Below are positions 19,207 to 29,526 of a stretch of DNA of 64,000 nucleotides, one piece after another; positions within the stretch are counted from its first letter, which is position 1; every line of letters starts with the position of its first letter. Both the position numbers and the translations under genes were made by a program. A model generated the notes under the pieces. It searched no databases. It saw nothing but the letters and a program-made list of their open reading frames with translations, and was not told where the DNA came from. Source of the DNA: Pseudomonadota bacterium (lineage in GTDB: Bacteria > Pseudomonadota > Alphaproteobacteria > Rhizobiales > Hyphomicrobiaceae); contig JAFECE010000011.1 in NCBI GenBank assembly GCA_018242295.1, positions 682,001 through 746,000 of the forward strand, in the 5' to 3' direction.

Positions 19207-19524
19207 TCAAATTTCGAAGTCGGATAGTTTTGCGCCCTTTTTTAGCCTCGCGACAAGCCAGTTTGGCTTCCGGCCACGACCTTTCCAAGTCGCCATCGCA
19301 TCGTTGGGATCTGCATATTTGACGGTGCTGATCCTCTTACTCTTGGAAGTCCGCCCACCGAATAGTTCTGTGACCGAGAACCCGTGTTCGCCAGCGAATT
19401 CGGCAACCTTCTGCCTGACATGCGTTATTTCGCGAGACCTTGCGGTAGCAATTGCAGTTGAGAGTTTTTGCTGAAGGGCCGTAAGTTCTCTCAGGTTGAG
19501 TTTGTCGACATTCATAGCGCGCAT
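19207..19524 (-). CDS. H-NS-family nucleoid protein
   Basis: A 105-residue DNA-binding protein. The N-terminal half (NVDKLNLRELTALQQKLSTA) is a helical oligomerisation region. The C-terminus carries the H-NS DNA-binding motif in KYADPNDAMATWKGRGRKPN followed by WLVARLKKGAKLSDFEI, as in alphaproteobacterial HvrA/MucR-adjacent H-NS proteins. H-NS proteins coat AT-rich, foreign DNA and silence it. The frame extends to 19626, but AAAGGA before the ATG at 19524 (or the ATG three codons on) gives a normal length. Its position inside the least GC-rich part of the window is notable. Confidence 0.9.
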   Translation of the reverse strand: MRAMNVDKLNLRELTALQQKLSTAIATARSREITHVRQKVAEFAGEHGFSVTELFGGRTSKSKRISTVKYADPNDAMATWKGRGRKPNWLVARLKKGAKLSDFEI

Positions 19525-19843
19525 TTTTGGGGATCCTTTTGCCAGTTTGCGTCTCATGAGGAATGCGGTCCATGCATCACACGCGAATGGCGGGTTACCG
19601 TTCAAGGCGTTCTTTTTTGTTTTCAAATGCGGTAAAGAATATGGCGTGTGCTTCCTATCGCAAATGCCGCTTATGGGACATTCAATGCCGAAGATCTAGA
19701 TGAAATCGTTCAGCTCGGCTCTGATGGCTAGCCAGTTATCAGCCGGCCGGCGTGCAAATGGTCTCTCTATTGACGCTGTTTGCAAGCAAATGTTGATTTA
19801 ATCTCGCTTCAGTTCATCCATCGCAGCACAAGCTTAGAGCTGC

Positions 19844-21010
19844 TCAATTTCCGCTTAGGACTTCATATCGCTGATCTGTCAAGGTCTTCAGGAACGCTAT
19901 AATTGCGTCGACGTCCTCGGCAGTTAGCGATTGTGCTTCAAGTTTTGCAATATCGATATTGGCACCGACTTCAGCGGAGTCCCATTTCGCGCCGGTCTCG
20001 GGATTAGTCTCGGCGATGCTCGTTTTCGAAAATCTCTGATGAAACAGAACAGCCGTCCTCAGGTCCTGAAACACTCCATTGTGCATATAGGGCCCAGTCA
20101 CAGCGACGTTGCGCAGAGTTGGGACCTTAAACTTGCCGTCGAATGCAGGATCGATGGTCGCGGGATTTTGCAGGAGTCCGTGGTCAATGCGTAGAACGCC
20201 ACCACCGTTTGCCCTGCGAACCGTGAGGTTTTTCGGAACTCCCAAATTGTAGTACCGGAAGTTCGTAAATGCATCATTGGGGGCGCCAGAAACGGGAGTG
20301 CTTGAATGACAGGCGGAGCAGCCGCTCCGATCATTCGAGAAAAATAGGTCGCGTCCTTTGGATTCGATGCTGGAAAGCGCGACCTCGCCGCGGAGCGAGC
20401 GATCGTATTTTGAATCGAATGATGCGAAATCTGACGAGCGCAGGTAGGCGGCTAACGCGTGCTCCATTGCAGAGAACGCCTTTGGCGTATCGGCCAAAAC
20501 GTCCGATCCGAAAATCGCGGTGAAGGCTTCCCTGTAATCGGCGTTTGCCCGTAGCCGGGATACGACGGTATCCTCATCGGGCATACCCATTTCCAGGGGA
20601 TTGAGGATGGGATCACGCACCTGCTCTTCGATGGTCTTCGCTCGGCCATCCCAAAACATCCCGCCGATCGGCTCGTGGCTGGATGATATATGCAACGCAG
20701 GCGTCATCAGAGCGTAGGTCAGTGTGGGCGAATTTCGGTCTCCGAGTGAGTGTCCATCGCCTCCACGTGAGACGGCACCCTGAATGTCTCCTAGCACTCT
20801 CGGATCGGTGAACGCCAACTCGGGGGAATGGCAGCTCACGCAGTTCTGTTTACGGCTGAATGACAGATTTCGATCCGCAAAAAGTGCACGGCCGAGCTCT
20901 GTCTCTGTGCGAAAGCTATCGGCTTGTAACGATTGGCAGGTCGCGACGATTGCTAAGATCGCTGCGATGCCAACGCGGAAAAATGCGGGGTGCCTTCGAT
21001 GCTCGATCAT
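19844..21010 (-). CDS. Di-haem cytochrome c peroxidase (CcpA/MauG family)
   Basis: A 388-residue periplasmic enzyme with an N-terminal signal segment (about 8-30) and two haem-binding motifs, CVSCH near residue 57 and CSACH near residue 233. Family landmarks are GRALFADRNLSFSRKQNC, DRNSPTLTYAL, MFWDGRAKTIEEQ, NPLEMGM, KVPTLRNVAVTGPYMHNGVF and the C-terminal LTAEDVDAIIAFLKTLT. The YMHNG motif keeps the methionine typical of peroxidases where MauG has tyrosine, so H2O2 reduction is the likelier chemistry. Last gene of an operon with the 178-residue periplasmic protein (16 bases apart) and the TonB receptor, suggesting an envelope task tied to the receptor's ligand. Confidence 0.92.
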   Translation of the reverse strand: MIEHRRHPAFFRVGIAAILAIVATCQSLQADSFRTETELGRALFADRNLSFSRKQNCVSCHSPELAFTDPRVLGDIQGAVSRGGDGHSLGDRNSPTLTYALMTPALHISSSHEPIGGMFWDGRAKTIEEQVRDPILNPLEMGMPDEDTVVSRLRANADYREAFTAIFGSDVLADTPKAFSAMEHALAAYLRSSDFASFDSKYDRSLRGEVALSSIESKGRDLFFSNDRSGCSACHSSTPVSGAPNDAFTNFRYYNLGVPKNLTVRRANGGGVLRIDHGLLQNPATIDPAFDGKFKVPTLRNVAVTGPYMHNGVFQDLRTAVLFHQRFSKTSIAETNPETGAKWDSAEVGANIDIAKLEAQSLTAEDVDAIIAFLKTLTDQRYEVLSGN

Positions 21011-21026
21011 TCTGACAGTGTAAGGT

Positions 21027-21563
21027 TCACTTTTTAACCGCTTCGCGGATCGTCAACCTCATGGTCTTGTCGGGAGAGCCACTGATCTGAACGATTGCGG
21101 GGCCCTCACTCAGTTCATACTGCACGCTCTTGCGCAGCGTTTTGCAATTTTTGTCGCCGGAAAATGCAGTCGATTGAACCAACTCATTGTTCTGAACGAC
21201 ATCGATCCAGGCGTGATTGGAAATTGTGATTTGGTAAAGCCCTGCCTTGGCAATGCCGCCGATTGAAAACCATCCGGAGAAGCTGTCTTTCGGGATAGCC
21301 TGCTTTTTTATATCGGAGGCCGCCGGAAGTTTGACTGTTGGCGCGGGCTGTAGCGCTACGTCTATGGCCTTATTTGGGATTGAGACGATCTTGCCTTCCG
21401 TTTGCACGGCTTGAGCCTCCGGCGCGGCTGCCCAACCGAGTTCCGTATCGACTGACCATTGAAAGCCGGTGCACGTCTCCGCCGTCGCTATACCGGGCAG
21501 CACGATCACAGTGAGAGCGGCAAGCGAAGAAAGTGCCCGCAGCAGTTCAGGGCGAGTACGCAT
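21027..21563 (-). CDS. Small periplasmic protein of the TonB/peroxidase operon
   Basis: A 178-residue exported protein (signal peptide about 1-28, cleavage near ATA/ETC). The mature part has a low-complexity linker and then a beta-rich domain with SGWFSIGGIAKAGLYQITIS, NHAWIDVVQNNELVQS and a Cys in KNCKTLRKSVQYEL. I do not recognise a named catalytic family; similar small proteins occur next to TonB receptors in other proteobacteria. Two cysteines remain after processing (one in TCTGF and one in KNCKT) and could form a disulfide. It sits between the receptor and the di-haem peroxidase, so it may be a ligand-binding or peroxidase-substrate protein, by loose analogy with MbnP/MbnH. That is inference only. 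Confidence 0.78.
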   Translation of the reverse strand: MRTRPELLRALSSLAALTVIVLPGIATAETCTGFQWSVDTELGWAAAPEAQAVQTEGKIVSIPNKAIDVALQPAPTVKLPAASDIKKQAIPKDSFSGWFSIGGIAKAGLYQITISNHAWIDVVQNNELVQSTAFSGDKNCKTLRKSVQYELSEGPAIVQISGSPDKTMRLTIREAVKK

Positions 21564-21592
21564 CAGGGTTATTCCTTATGAGACCGAAGCTT

Positions 21593-21623
21593 GTCCCCGA
21601 GCGTCCTATAGACGCTCGGGGAC
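21593..21623 (-). terminator. Perfect 13-bp hairpin after the TonB receptor gene
   Basis: GTCCCCGAGCGTC-CTATA-GACGCTCGGGGAC, a perfect 13-bp stem with a 5-base loop starting seven bases past the receptor stop. There is no T-tract on the transcript side, so it more likely sets the ratio of receptor to downstream messages than ends transcription completely. Confidence 0.6.
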
Positions 21624-21629
21624 CTGCAC

Positions 21630-23855
21630 CTAGAATTGAGACCGCATGCCCACGTAGAAGTTACGACCCTGTTCAGGATAGCCGTCCACCAGGGTATAAT
21701 TTTCGTCGAACATATTGCGAGCGTTGAAGAGAAGGCTCGTTTTGTCCGTCAGTTCGTACTCGGTCTGGAAGTTCGCCAGCGCGAATGCGCCTGTCTCGTA
21801 ATACAGGGTCCCAGCGGTGTTGACCGTCCAACGATCCGTCGCGAATTCGACGTTTGGCGTAACGCTCCAGGCATTGGTGATCTTATACGTGAGGTACGCG
21901 ATCCCTTTGACCTCCGGCATTCCCGTCAACTCGAATGATGGATTTGTTGGATTGTGTATATCACGATGCGTCCACGTGATGTTGCCTCCAACGAGAAGCC
22001 GGTCGTTCACAGCGTAGTCGACGGAATATTCGATGCCGTAATAATTGCCGTCGCCGACATTCTGGCTCTGTGTAACAGCGTTCCCTTGATAGATGAACGG
22101 CACCGACTGGATGGCGTTGGTTACATCGCTGTAGAATACGGCGGCTGACATCTGACTGTTGCGTGCAAATTTGTTGGTCCAGCCGACTTCATAGTTGACC
22201 GCACGTTCAGGCTGGAGGTCGGGATTTGACGTGGCGCCGCCAAAGCGAGAGCTGAAGCGCTCAAAGATTGTCGGGAACCGCGTGCGGTCGGATACGCTGG
22301 CATGCACCGTGCCGAAATCATCATAGCGATAGACAAGCGCCGTTTGCCAGTTAAGAGCGTCAGAATCCTTCTTGTCGTATTGGAAGAGACCGTCCGTCGT
22401 CGTAAATTCCTGAGCCTCGTAAAGTTTGCGCCAGTCGTAACTGATGCCCGCCACCCAATCGAGCCGGTTGGTGGCGTGGATCGTGTTCTCGAAGGCGACC
22501 GAGTAAGTGTCTTCCAGATCCGTTTGATCGGGTTCCCAGAAGCACGGCGTTGTCTTCCCGCACGAAACGTTCTTGATGTTGTAGCCTTGCGACTCCGTGT
22601 GATTGTCGCGCCGGTAGAGGAACGTCGACTTCAAAGTATCCCACGGCGTGAGATCGACATTGTAAAGGATGCTGCCGCCTGCCGCCCAATCGTTATAGAT
22701 GCTGTCGAATGCTTTGGGCGTCGTCTGCTTGGTTTGGGCCGGATCGTCATAGCTCATCAGGTTATCGCTGAAAGCCGTATAGTAGACCTTGGTTTCCACG
22801 AATGACGCAGGTGAGAGTTTCGTGTGTGAGAGCCAGTAGAAGTTTTGCTGAGTGGTATCCGGCCAGTCCCAATAGCGCTGCGTCGAGACCGGATCTGTCG
22901 TATGGTAAGGCGCGCCCTTGGCGTTATTCATGCGTATGTAATTGATCGAATAATCGTCTGTTGCGTTCGGCGTGAAGCCGATTTTGGCATTGGCCTCCCA
23001 ATTGTTCTTGTAGGAATGATCGCGCTCGCCGCCGTTTTCGGACGCCGTAGGCTTGTAATCATCCGAAAGGTACCAGCCATCCAGATCGAGGACAGAGCCG
23101 CTGACTTGCGCATAGTATCCGCGCTGGCGCGTTCCGAAAGACGCAAAAGTTCTGTAGCCTTCGTATTGTCCGTCGCCGCCGAACATCATGCCGCCCTCAA
23201 CCTGTCCTTCAAACGGTTGAGTCGGCTTTTTGGTCACCATATTGATCCAGCCACCCATACCGCCGGGCCCGTTGATCACCGATGTGTAGCCTTTTGCGAT
23301 CTGAATTTCCGAAAGATTTGCGGTCAGGAAACTCGCGTAATCAATGCGGTTATCGGCAGGCCGGTAGATCGGAATTCCGTCAATTGAGACCGGAACCTGC
23401 CAGCGGTCGAAGCCGCGCACGAAGATCAACTGCTCGTTGCGGGAGCCGCCCGAATTCGAGGCCGCGACACCTGGAGCCAGCGCCAGCGATTGGTCCAAGG
23501 TTGCCTTGGAAAACGTCCACATCGCGTCATTCGTGATTGCGCTTCCGCCGACCATGTCGATCTGGCCGAGCGTGAAGACACCAGCTGACCCGGGCAGACC
23601 TTGAACGCTTGGTGCTTCGCCGGTCTCTTCGGCTTCTGCCGCCTGGCTATTGGTTTTGCCTGAGGGGCCATTGGTTGTTGCCCCGGACGTCGTTGCCCGT
23701 TTTTGCGAGATACGCTGGATAGGTGCCACCACGACCACCGGCGGCAAAGCAGCCGACTCCTGGGCGCCGTCAGCGGCCTGTTGAGCCTGTGAATGTTGGG
23801 CAGACATCAACGCAAGTGTCGCACAACTGCATACGTAAACGCTTCGTCGAAACAT
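21630..23855 (-). CDS. TonB-dependent outer-membrane receptor
   Basis: A 741-residue receptor: signal peptide (MFRRSVYVCSCATLALMSAQ...SQAQ), a proline/serine/threonine-rich spacer, then the plug domain (about 110-225: TLGQIDMVGGSAITNDAMW, LFVRGF-like IFVRGFDRWQVPVSIDGIPI, and GPGGMGGWINMVTKKP). A 22-stranded barrel follows, ending in the aromatic YVGMRSQF. FGTVHASVSDRTRFPTIFER and NPDLQPERAVNYEVGW are typical late-barrel motifs. It imports a scarce ligand with TonB energy; siderophore, haem or metal chelate cannot be decided. GGGAAAGG just before the ATG at 23855 decides the start over the GTG at 23876. First gene of a three-gene operon. Confidence 0.94.
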   Translation of the reverse strand: MFRRSVYVCSCATLALMSAQHSQAQQAADGAQESAALPPVVVVAPIQRISQKRATTSGATTNGPSGKTNSQAAEAEETGEAPSVQGLPGSAGVFTLGQIDMVGGSAITNDAMWTFSKATLDQSLALAPGVAASNSGGSRNEQLIFVRGFDRWQVPVSIDGIPIYRPADNRIDYASFLTANLSEIQIAKGYTSVINGPGGMGGWINMVTKKPTQPFEGQVEGGMMFGGDGQYEGYRTFASFGTRQRGYYAQVSGSVLDLDGWYLSDDYKPTASENGGERDHSYKNNWEANAKIGFTPNATDDYSINYIRMNNAKGAPYHTTDPVSTQRYWDWPDTTQQNFYWLSHTKLSPASFVETKVYYTAFSDNLMSYDDPAQTKQTTPKAFDSIYNDWAAGGSILYNVDLTPWDTLKSTFLYRRDNHTESQGYNIKNVSCGKTTPCFWEPDQTDLEDTYSVAFENTIHATNRLDWVAGISYDWRKLYEAQEFTTTDGLFQYDKKDSDALNWQTALVYRYDDFGTVHASVSDRTRFPTIFERFSSRFGGATSNPDLQPERAVNYEVGWTNKFARNSQMSAAVFYSDVTNAIQSVPFIYQGNAVTQSQNVGDGNYYGIEYSVDYAVNDRLLVGGNITWTHRDIHNPTNPSFELTGMPEVKGIAYLTYKITNAWSVTPNVEFATDRWTVNTAGTLYYETGAFALANFQTEYELTDKTSLLFNARNMFDENYTLVDGYPEQGRNFYVGMRSQF

Positions 23856-23881
23856 CACCTTTCCCCCGTACACCAATCGAT

Positions 23882-23897
23882 ATAGCTAATCAGCTAT
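23882..23897. promoter_or_regulatory. Palindrome upstream of the TonB receptor gene
   Basis: ATAGCT-AATC-AGCTAT, perfect six-base arms, 27-42 bases before the receptor ATG. The position suits an operator over the promoter. It does not match the Fur box or an iron-responsive motif I know well. Confidence 0.45.
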
Positions 23898-24263
23898 TTC
23901 GTTTGGCGGGCGGGTTCAACAGGTATGGTTACGTGGAGTGTAAGTGGGGGGCGAGCGTGGTTTTTGAGTGCCAGTCCGCGTGCCATTGTGGTTGCGTGCG
24001 GCAGTTATTTACCATGTCTGAAGCTCACACCGCTGCGGGCGAGATAGCAGCGAACTTCGCGCAGGACCGATTGAGAATGTGCACGCCGACGCTGCCGAGC
24101 TTCGTTTTCGCCACGCTTCGCTGATAGCGGTTGTTTCCGTCTCTACGGATCGGCGCAAGAACAGAGCACGTCTAAGCTTAGCCTTTGTCGAAGCTGACGG
24201 AATGCCCAAACCATCCTACCGCTGTGGTTGGAGATGTGCGGTTGATGGGTGCACCAGGGCGTG

Positions 24264-24281
24264 CTACCTACTAGATGGTAG
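24264..24281. promoter_or_regulatory. TetR-type operator, copy A
   Basis: CTACCTACTAGATGGTAG: half-sites CTACC and GGTAG separated by eight bases around a CTAG core, 29 bases before the ATG of the CMD-like gene. The same spacing and half-sites recur directly upstream of the tetR gene at 30102-30119 and, more weakly, at 29491-29508. Confidence 0.65.
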
Positions 24282-24310
24282 TTTGTGCGCTAAACCTGGA
24301 AGGAAGTTTC

Positions 24311-24652
24311 ATGTCGCTGATGGATTGGAGCAAATACCGTGAATCGCTGATGGGCCGTATTGGTGAGCTGGGGAAATTATCCCCTGACTCAGTGGGAGGT
24401 TACATGATGGCCAGCGGAGCCGGAGCCAAAACGGGACATCTCAACGAAAAAACGCGCCAACTGATCTCCCTGGCTGTGGCGGTAACAACGCGATGCGATG
24501 GTTGCATTTCGGTGCATTCGCAAAAGGCGGTAGAAAATGGCGCGACCAAGGACGAGATTGCTGAGGCTCTTGGCGTCGCTATTGCAATGAACGCTGGCGC
24601 TGCGCTCGTGTACTCCGCCAGAGCGCTTGACGCGGTCGACGCGGCGAAGTGA
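24311..24652 (+). CDS. Carboxymuconolactone decarboxylase/AhpD-like protein
   Basis: A 113-residue protein of the CMD/AhpD fold: KTRQLISLAVAVTTRCDGCISVHSQKA carries the CxxC plus His redox motif (CDGC....H), followed by GATKDEIAEALGVAIAMNAGAALVY. AhpD-like members reduce peroxide-detoxifying partners or react with peroxides through the CxxC pair; ring-decarboxylating members lack it, so a thiol-redox role is favoured. GGAAGGA seven bases before the ATG at 24311 sets the start rather than the ATG-like codons upstream. Its operator matches those of the tetR locus 5 kb away. katG follows downstream, giving a possible oxidative-stress context. Confidence 0.9.
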   Translation: MSLMDWSKYRESLMGRIGELGKLSPDSVGGYMMASGAGAKTGHLNEKTRQLISLAVAVTTRCDGCISVHSQKAVENGATKDEIAEALGVAIAMNAGAALVYSARALDAVDAAK

Positions 24653-24674
24653 ATTGGCGGCGGGGTAAAGAAAG

Positions 24675-24702
24675 TCCTGACTCCGGAAACTCGGAGTCAG
24701 GA
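24675..24702 (+). terminator. Hairpin terminator of the CMD-like gene
   Basis: TCCTGACTCCG-GAAACT-CGGAGTCAGGA, a perfect 11-bp stem 23 bases after the stop. Only a short T stretch follows. Confidence 0.7.
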
Positions 24703-24865
24703 TTGATATCGGCGTCAGCTCGCAGCTGAGCTGCGATAAGTTTTCAACCTTCGAGAATGGTTGACGTCACACGTGCTTGGTCAGGCGCATCGTGCGCCCG
24801 AACAGCGGCCCAGGCCGCTCGCAGGAGACTTGCCGTCAGGATCGCGCGAGCAGGTAGAGAGGTCC

Positions 24866-24922
24866 AATTGTCTGCTTCGATAGACGGATAGAGAGATTTA
24901 ATTGCCTGCTTCGATAGACGGA
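24866..24922. repeat. Two 23-base direct repeats upstream of katG
   Basis: AATTGyCTGCTTCGATAGACGGA occurs at 24866-24888 and 24900-24922 with one mismatch (T or C) and a period of 34 bases, just over three helical turns. The regular spacing suggests two binding sites for one regulator about 220-280 bases before katG. It does not fit the OxyR consensus well. Confidence 0.7.
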
Positions 24923-25069
24923 ACGCACAGCGCGACTTAGGTAAAAGCGCGGGCATGTGCAGCCACAAATTTTTCGGCAGAGCTTAACACGTAAGCTGGA
25001 TTTTTGTACTATTTGCTGTCCGGTTCCCGACGGCGCGGGCTAGTTTGTGTGGTCCTCATCACTATCTGA

Positions 25070-27334
<2,265 letters not shown>

Positions 27335-27352
27335 GATTGTGCGCATGATTTC

Positions 27353-27388
27353 GGGAAAGCGGCCAGCGGGAGCGTTGGCCGCTTTCCC
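27353..27388 (+). terminator. Terminator of katG
   Basis: GGGAAAGCGGCCA, a ten-base loop, then TGGCCGCTTTCCC form a perfect 13-bp stem 19 bases past the katG stop. T-rich sequence follows loosely (GATCGTCTTC). Confidence 0.8.
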
Positions 27389-27596
27389 GATCGTCTTCAG
27401 GCCGGGTCAATCGGGAAGCAGAGTGGCGTTTGACTAAAGTGCCGGCGTACTCGGTTGGGTTGGCTATGTCGGGTCAACGAAGTGGATGCTGTGCTTCGGT
27501 TCCTGGTGCAGACGTCGTAGGCGACGGCAAGAATTTTCGCGGCCTCGCCGGCGCGGTGCCGTCGGGGCCGGTCAAGATCGCCAATTAAAATCGTGA

Positions 27597-28442
27597 TCAC
27601 TGCGACGCGATGGATTTGCCGCTGGTGCCTGTGAATTTGGTCTGGGCTGAGTCAATCGCAGTCACATCAATGGTATTCTCTCTATCGTTCACATAAGTGA
27701 AGCGAAAGACCGGGTTGCTGGCGATTGAAATACCGGTTTCGGCCTTGAATACCAAGTCTGATCCACGTTTGACGGTGATTTCATCTATGTATCGCGCTGG
27801 GATATATCCGCCTGAAAATTGATCCTGCTGCATGCCGTTGTTATTGGGATGTTTGATCATAACCTGCGCGTCACGGAGCGAACTGGTGTCGAGCGCCGGA
27901 TCGAAGCTCTTCACAACCATTTTTCCGATGTTGGCATTGTCTGCCTCAGCGTCCTTCGGGGCAGGAGCGGAACATCCGCCCGACGCCTTCACAAAGGCTT
28001 TGGTCATATGCAACACGCCATCGGATGTTTCGACGACTGCGTGAACGTTGGAATACATATCGATACGTACCCGCATCGACATCCTCCGCTCACCGCCGCC
28101 ACTCCCTGCCGCCGGGCCAAAGGTGAACTTCGCGGCCACAGGAGCGGGGTTCTTGTCTATGATCAGCGCCATCGATTTCAAAGTGCCATTGATCGCGGGC
28201 GGGACGCGAATGGTAATTGGAACAACAGCCGCGTCTTCCGCTCGTTCGGGCGCTTCGAGAATGACCACCCCGTCGCCTTCTTTGATTTGTGCCGCGCCGT
28301 ACATGTCGCGTTTGATGGACGGCCAGGGATCATCCTCAGCGCGAAGCGGGATCGTAGACATTCCTAGCGCGCCGAAGACCAAAAGCACGTGCCCGTACCG
28401 CGCGAATAAGTCCCTGACACTAGCTGCACTCAATGCGAACAT
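27597..28442 (-). CDS. Quinoprotein-dehydrogenase-associated SoxYZ-like carrier
   Basis: A 281-residue exported protein resembling a fusion of the SoxY and SoxZ carrier folds. The N-terminal half holds DDPWPSIKRDMYG, AVVPITIRVPP and a Cys-containing SGGCSAP. The C-terminal SoxZ-like half holds VMIKHPNNNGMQQDQFSGGYIPARYIDEITV and SIASNPVFRFTYVN. The family is found with PQQ-dependent alcohol dehydrogenases and is thought to carry an intermediate in a relay with the metallohydrolase next door. Signal peptide about 1-35. AAGGGAGGCTCC before the ATG at 28442 fixes the start over the ATG at 28481. Last gene of the tetR-metallohydrolase-carrier operon. No quinoprotein dehydrogenase lies in the window. 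Confidence 0.88.
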   Translation of the reverse strand: MFALSAASVRDLFARYGHVLLVFGALGMSTIPLRAEDDPWPSIKRDMYGAAQIKEGDGVVILEAPERAEDAAVVPITIRVPPAINGTLKSMALIIDKNPAPVAAKFTFGPAAGSGGGERRMSMRVRIDMYSNVHAVVETSDGVLHMTKAFVKASGGCSAPAPKDAEADNANIGKMVVKSFDPALDTSSLRDAQVMIKHPNNNGMQQDQFSGGYIPARYIDEITVKRGSDLVFKAETGISIASNPVFRFTYVNDRENTIDVTAIDSAQTKFTGTSGKSIASQ

Positions 28443-28458
28443 CTGGAGCCTCCCTTGT

Positions 28459-29484
28459 TTATTCCCATTCCAATTCGGCAAACGCGGCTATGACGTTGCG
28501 GACGTGGTATTGGTCGAAGAGTTGCCATTTGCCGCGTTCTGACTGGCCGGCCACCTTGGTGGCCTCCTCCATCGTCTTCCCTTCCTTTATTAGTTTGCGC
28601 ACGTCTGCCGCGACCACCGACCAGTATCTGCGCTCGTCGGCGACTGCGTTTGGCAGTTCCATCGCGTGGGGCCCATGGCCGGGAACGATGCGCGCGGCTT
28701 GGAGGTGCTCGAGCTGCTCAATGAGAGCGAGCCATCCCCTGATTGAGCCGTCGAGTGTCGGAATAGCACCGGAGAACAGCAGATCCGCGAGAATGACAGT
28801 GTTCGTCAACGTATCGGTGACGATCAGATCATTGTCGGTGTGAGCGGTTTTTTGCGCCTCGAGGCGAAGCGTGCGATCTCCAAGGCTGATCTCGAGTTTG
28901 TCTTGAACATTCACAGTTGGCAGTATGATTTCACACCCCTCGAAGGCGTCGGGCCCCAGCATATCCTTGCTCGCAGCCAGATATTGGCTCGCTCGTTCGG
29001 ATAGACCGCGCGCCAACTTGTGATGGGCTACATACTGCGGGTTATCGTCCTTGAACGCGGTGTTCCCGAAGACGTGGTCGGGGTGCATGTGACTGTTGAT
29101 CACGTAACGAATGGGTTTGTCAGTTATCGTGCGGATTGCGTTTCTCAGTTGCTTGCCGGCCTTAGCGCTGCCGAGAGTGTCGATAACAGCAACGGCCTCG
29201 GAGCCGACAATGAAGCTGGCATTGGCCATATCGCCCATGTTCTGGGGTGATTGCAGCTCATAGCGGCCCTGGTGGACGAAAACGCCCTTGGCGACTTCTG
29301 TGAACGTGAAGCCGGTTGATGCACTGGCATCGAACCGGGAAAGAAACGGCGCGACCGTAAAACCGAGTGCCGCGCCCAGCAGGCTTCGCCGTTTGACAGT
29401 GCAGCACCGCAACGCTTGGGAAACTGCGTCAGTTGCTTCGGTCTCGGCGGTCGCGATAGAGCTCAACTGGTCCGTTGTACACAT
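28459..29484 (-). CDS. Quinoprotein relay zinc metallohydrolase (metallo-beta-lactamase fold)
   Basis: A 341-residue MBL-fold hydrolase. The zinc motif is HMHPDHVFGN, with further ligand segments AHTDNDLIVTD and VPGHGPHAM. A twin-arginine-like signal KRRSLLGAALGFTVAPF starts around residue 31, so the mature enzyme should be periplasmic. Together with the SoxYZ-like carrier 16 bases downstream this is the pair named quinoprotein relay system, linked in methylotrophs to PQQ-dependent alcohol oxidation. Its exact substrate is unknown. Start ATG with GAAGGG nine bases upstream. The 42-base gap to tetR contains a half-match to the TetR-type operator. Confidence 0.88.
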   Translation of the reverse strand: MCTTDQLSSIATAETEATDAVSQALRCCTVKRRSLLGAALGFTVAPFLSRFDASASTGFTFTEVAKGVFVHQGRYELQSPQNMGDMANASFIVGSEAVAVIDTLGSAKAGKQLRNAIRTITDKPIRYVINSHMHPDHVFGNTAFKDDNPQYVAHHKLARGLSERASQYLAASKDMLGPDAFEGCEIILPTVNVQDKLEISLGDRTLRLEAQKTAHTDNDLIVTDTLTNTVILADLLFSGAIPTLDGSIRGWLALIEQLEHLQAARIVPGHGPHAMELPNAVADERRYWSVVAADVRKLIKEGKTMEEATKVAGQSERGKWQLFDQYHVRNVIAAFAELEWE

Positions 29485-29490
29485 CGCCGC

Positions 29491-29508
29491 CGCCCTTCTA
29501 GTTGGTAG
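29491..29508. promoter_or_regulatory. TetR-type operator, weak copy C
   Basis: CGCCCTTCTAGTTGGTAG has a perfect GGTAG half, the CTAG core and the same eight-base spacing as copies A and B, but a degenerate left half. It overlaps the ribosome-binding region of the metallohydrolase gene. Confidence 0.4.
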
Positions 29509-29526
29509 GAATGTGACGCAAATGTT

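Larger units (their letters stand above)
23856..24310. other. Intergenic region upstream of the TonB operon and CMD-like gene
   Basis: About 450 bases with the divergent promoters, the palindrome at 23882-23897 and the TetR-type operator at 24264-24281. Short frames here lack ribosome-binding sites and match nothing I know. Confidence 0.55.

Noticed and set aside
24744-24968. 74-codon leftward frame in the katG upstream region
   Set aside because: Reads through the direct repeats, no start support and no known domain.
27397-27600. 67-codon leftward frame after katG
   Set aside because: Contains LIGDLDRPRRHRAGEAAKIL that looked transposase-like for a moment, but I cannot place it in any family; too short and without inverted repeats to call an IS remnant.
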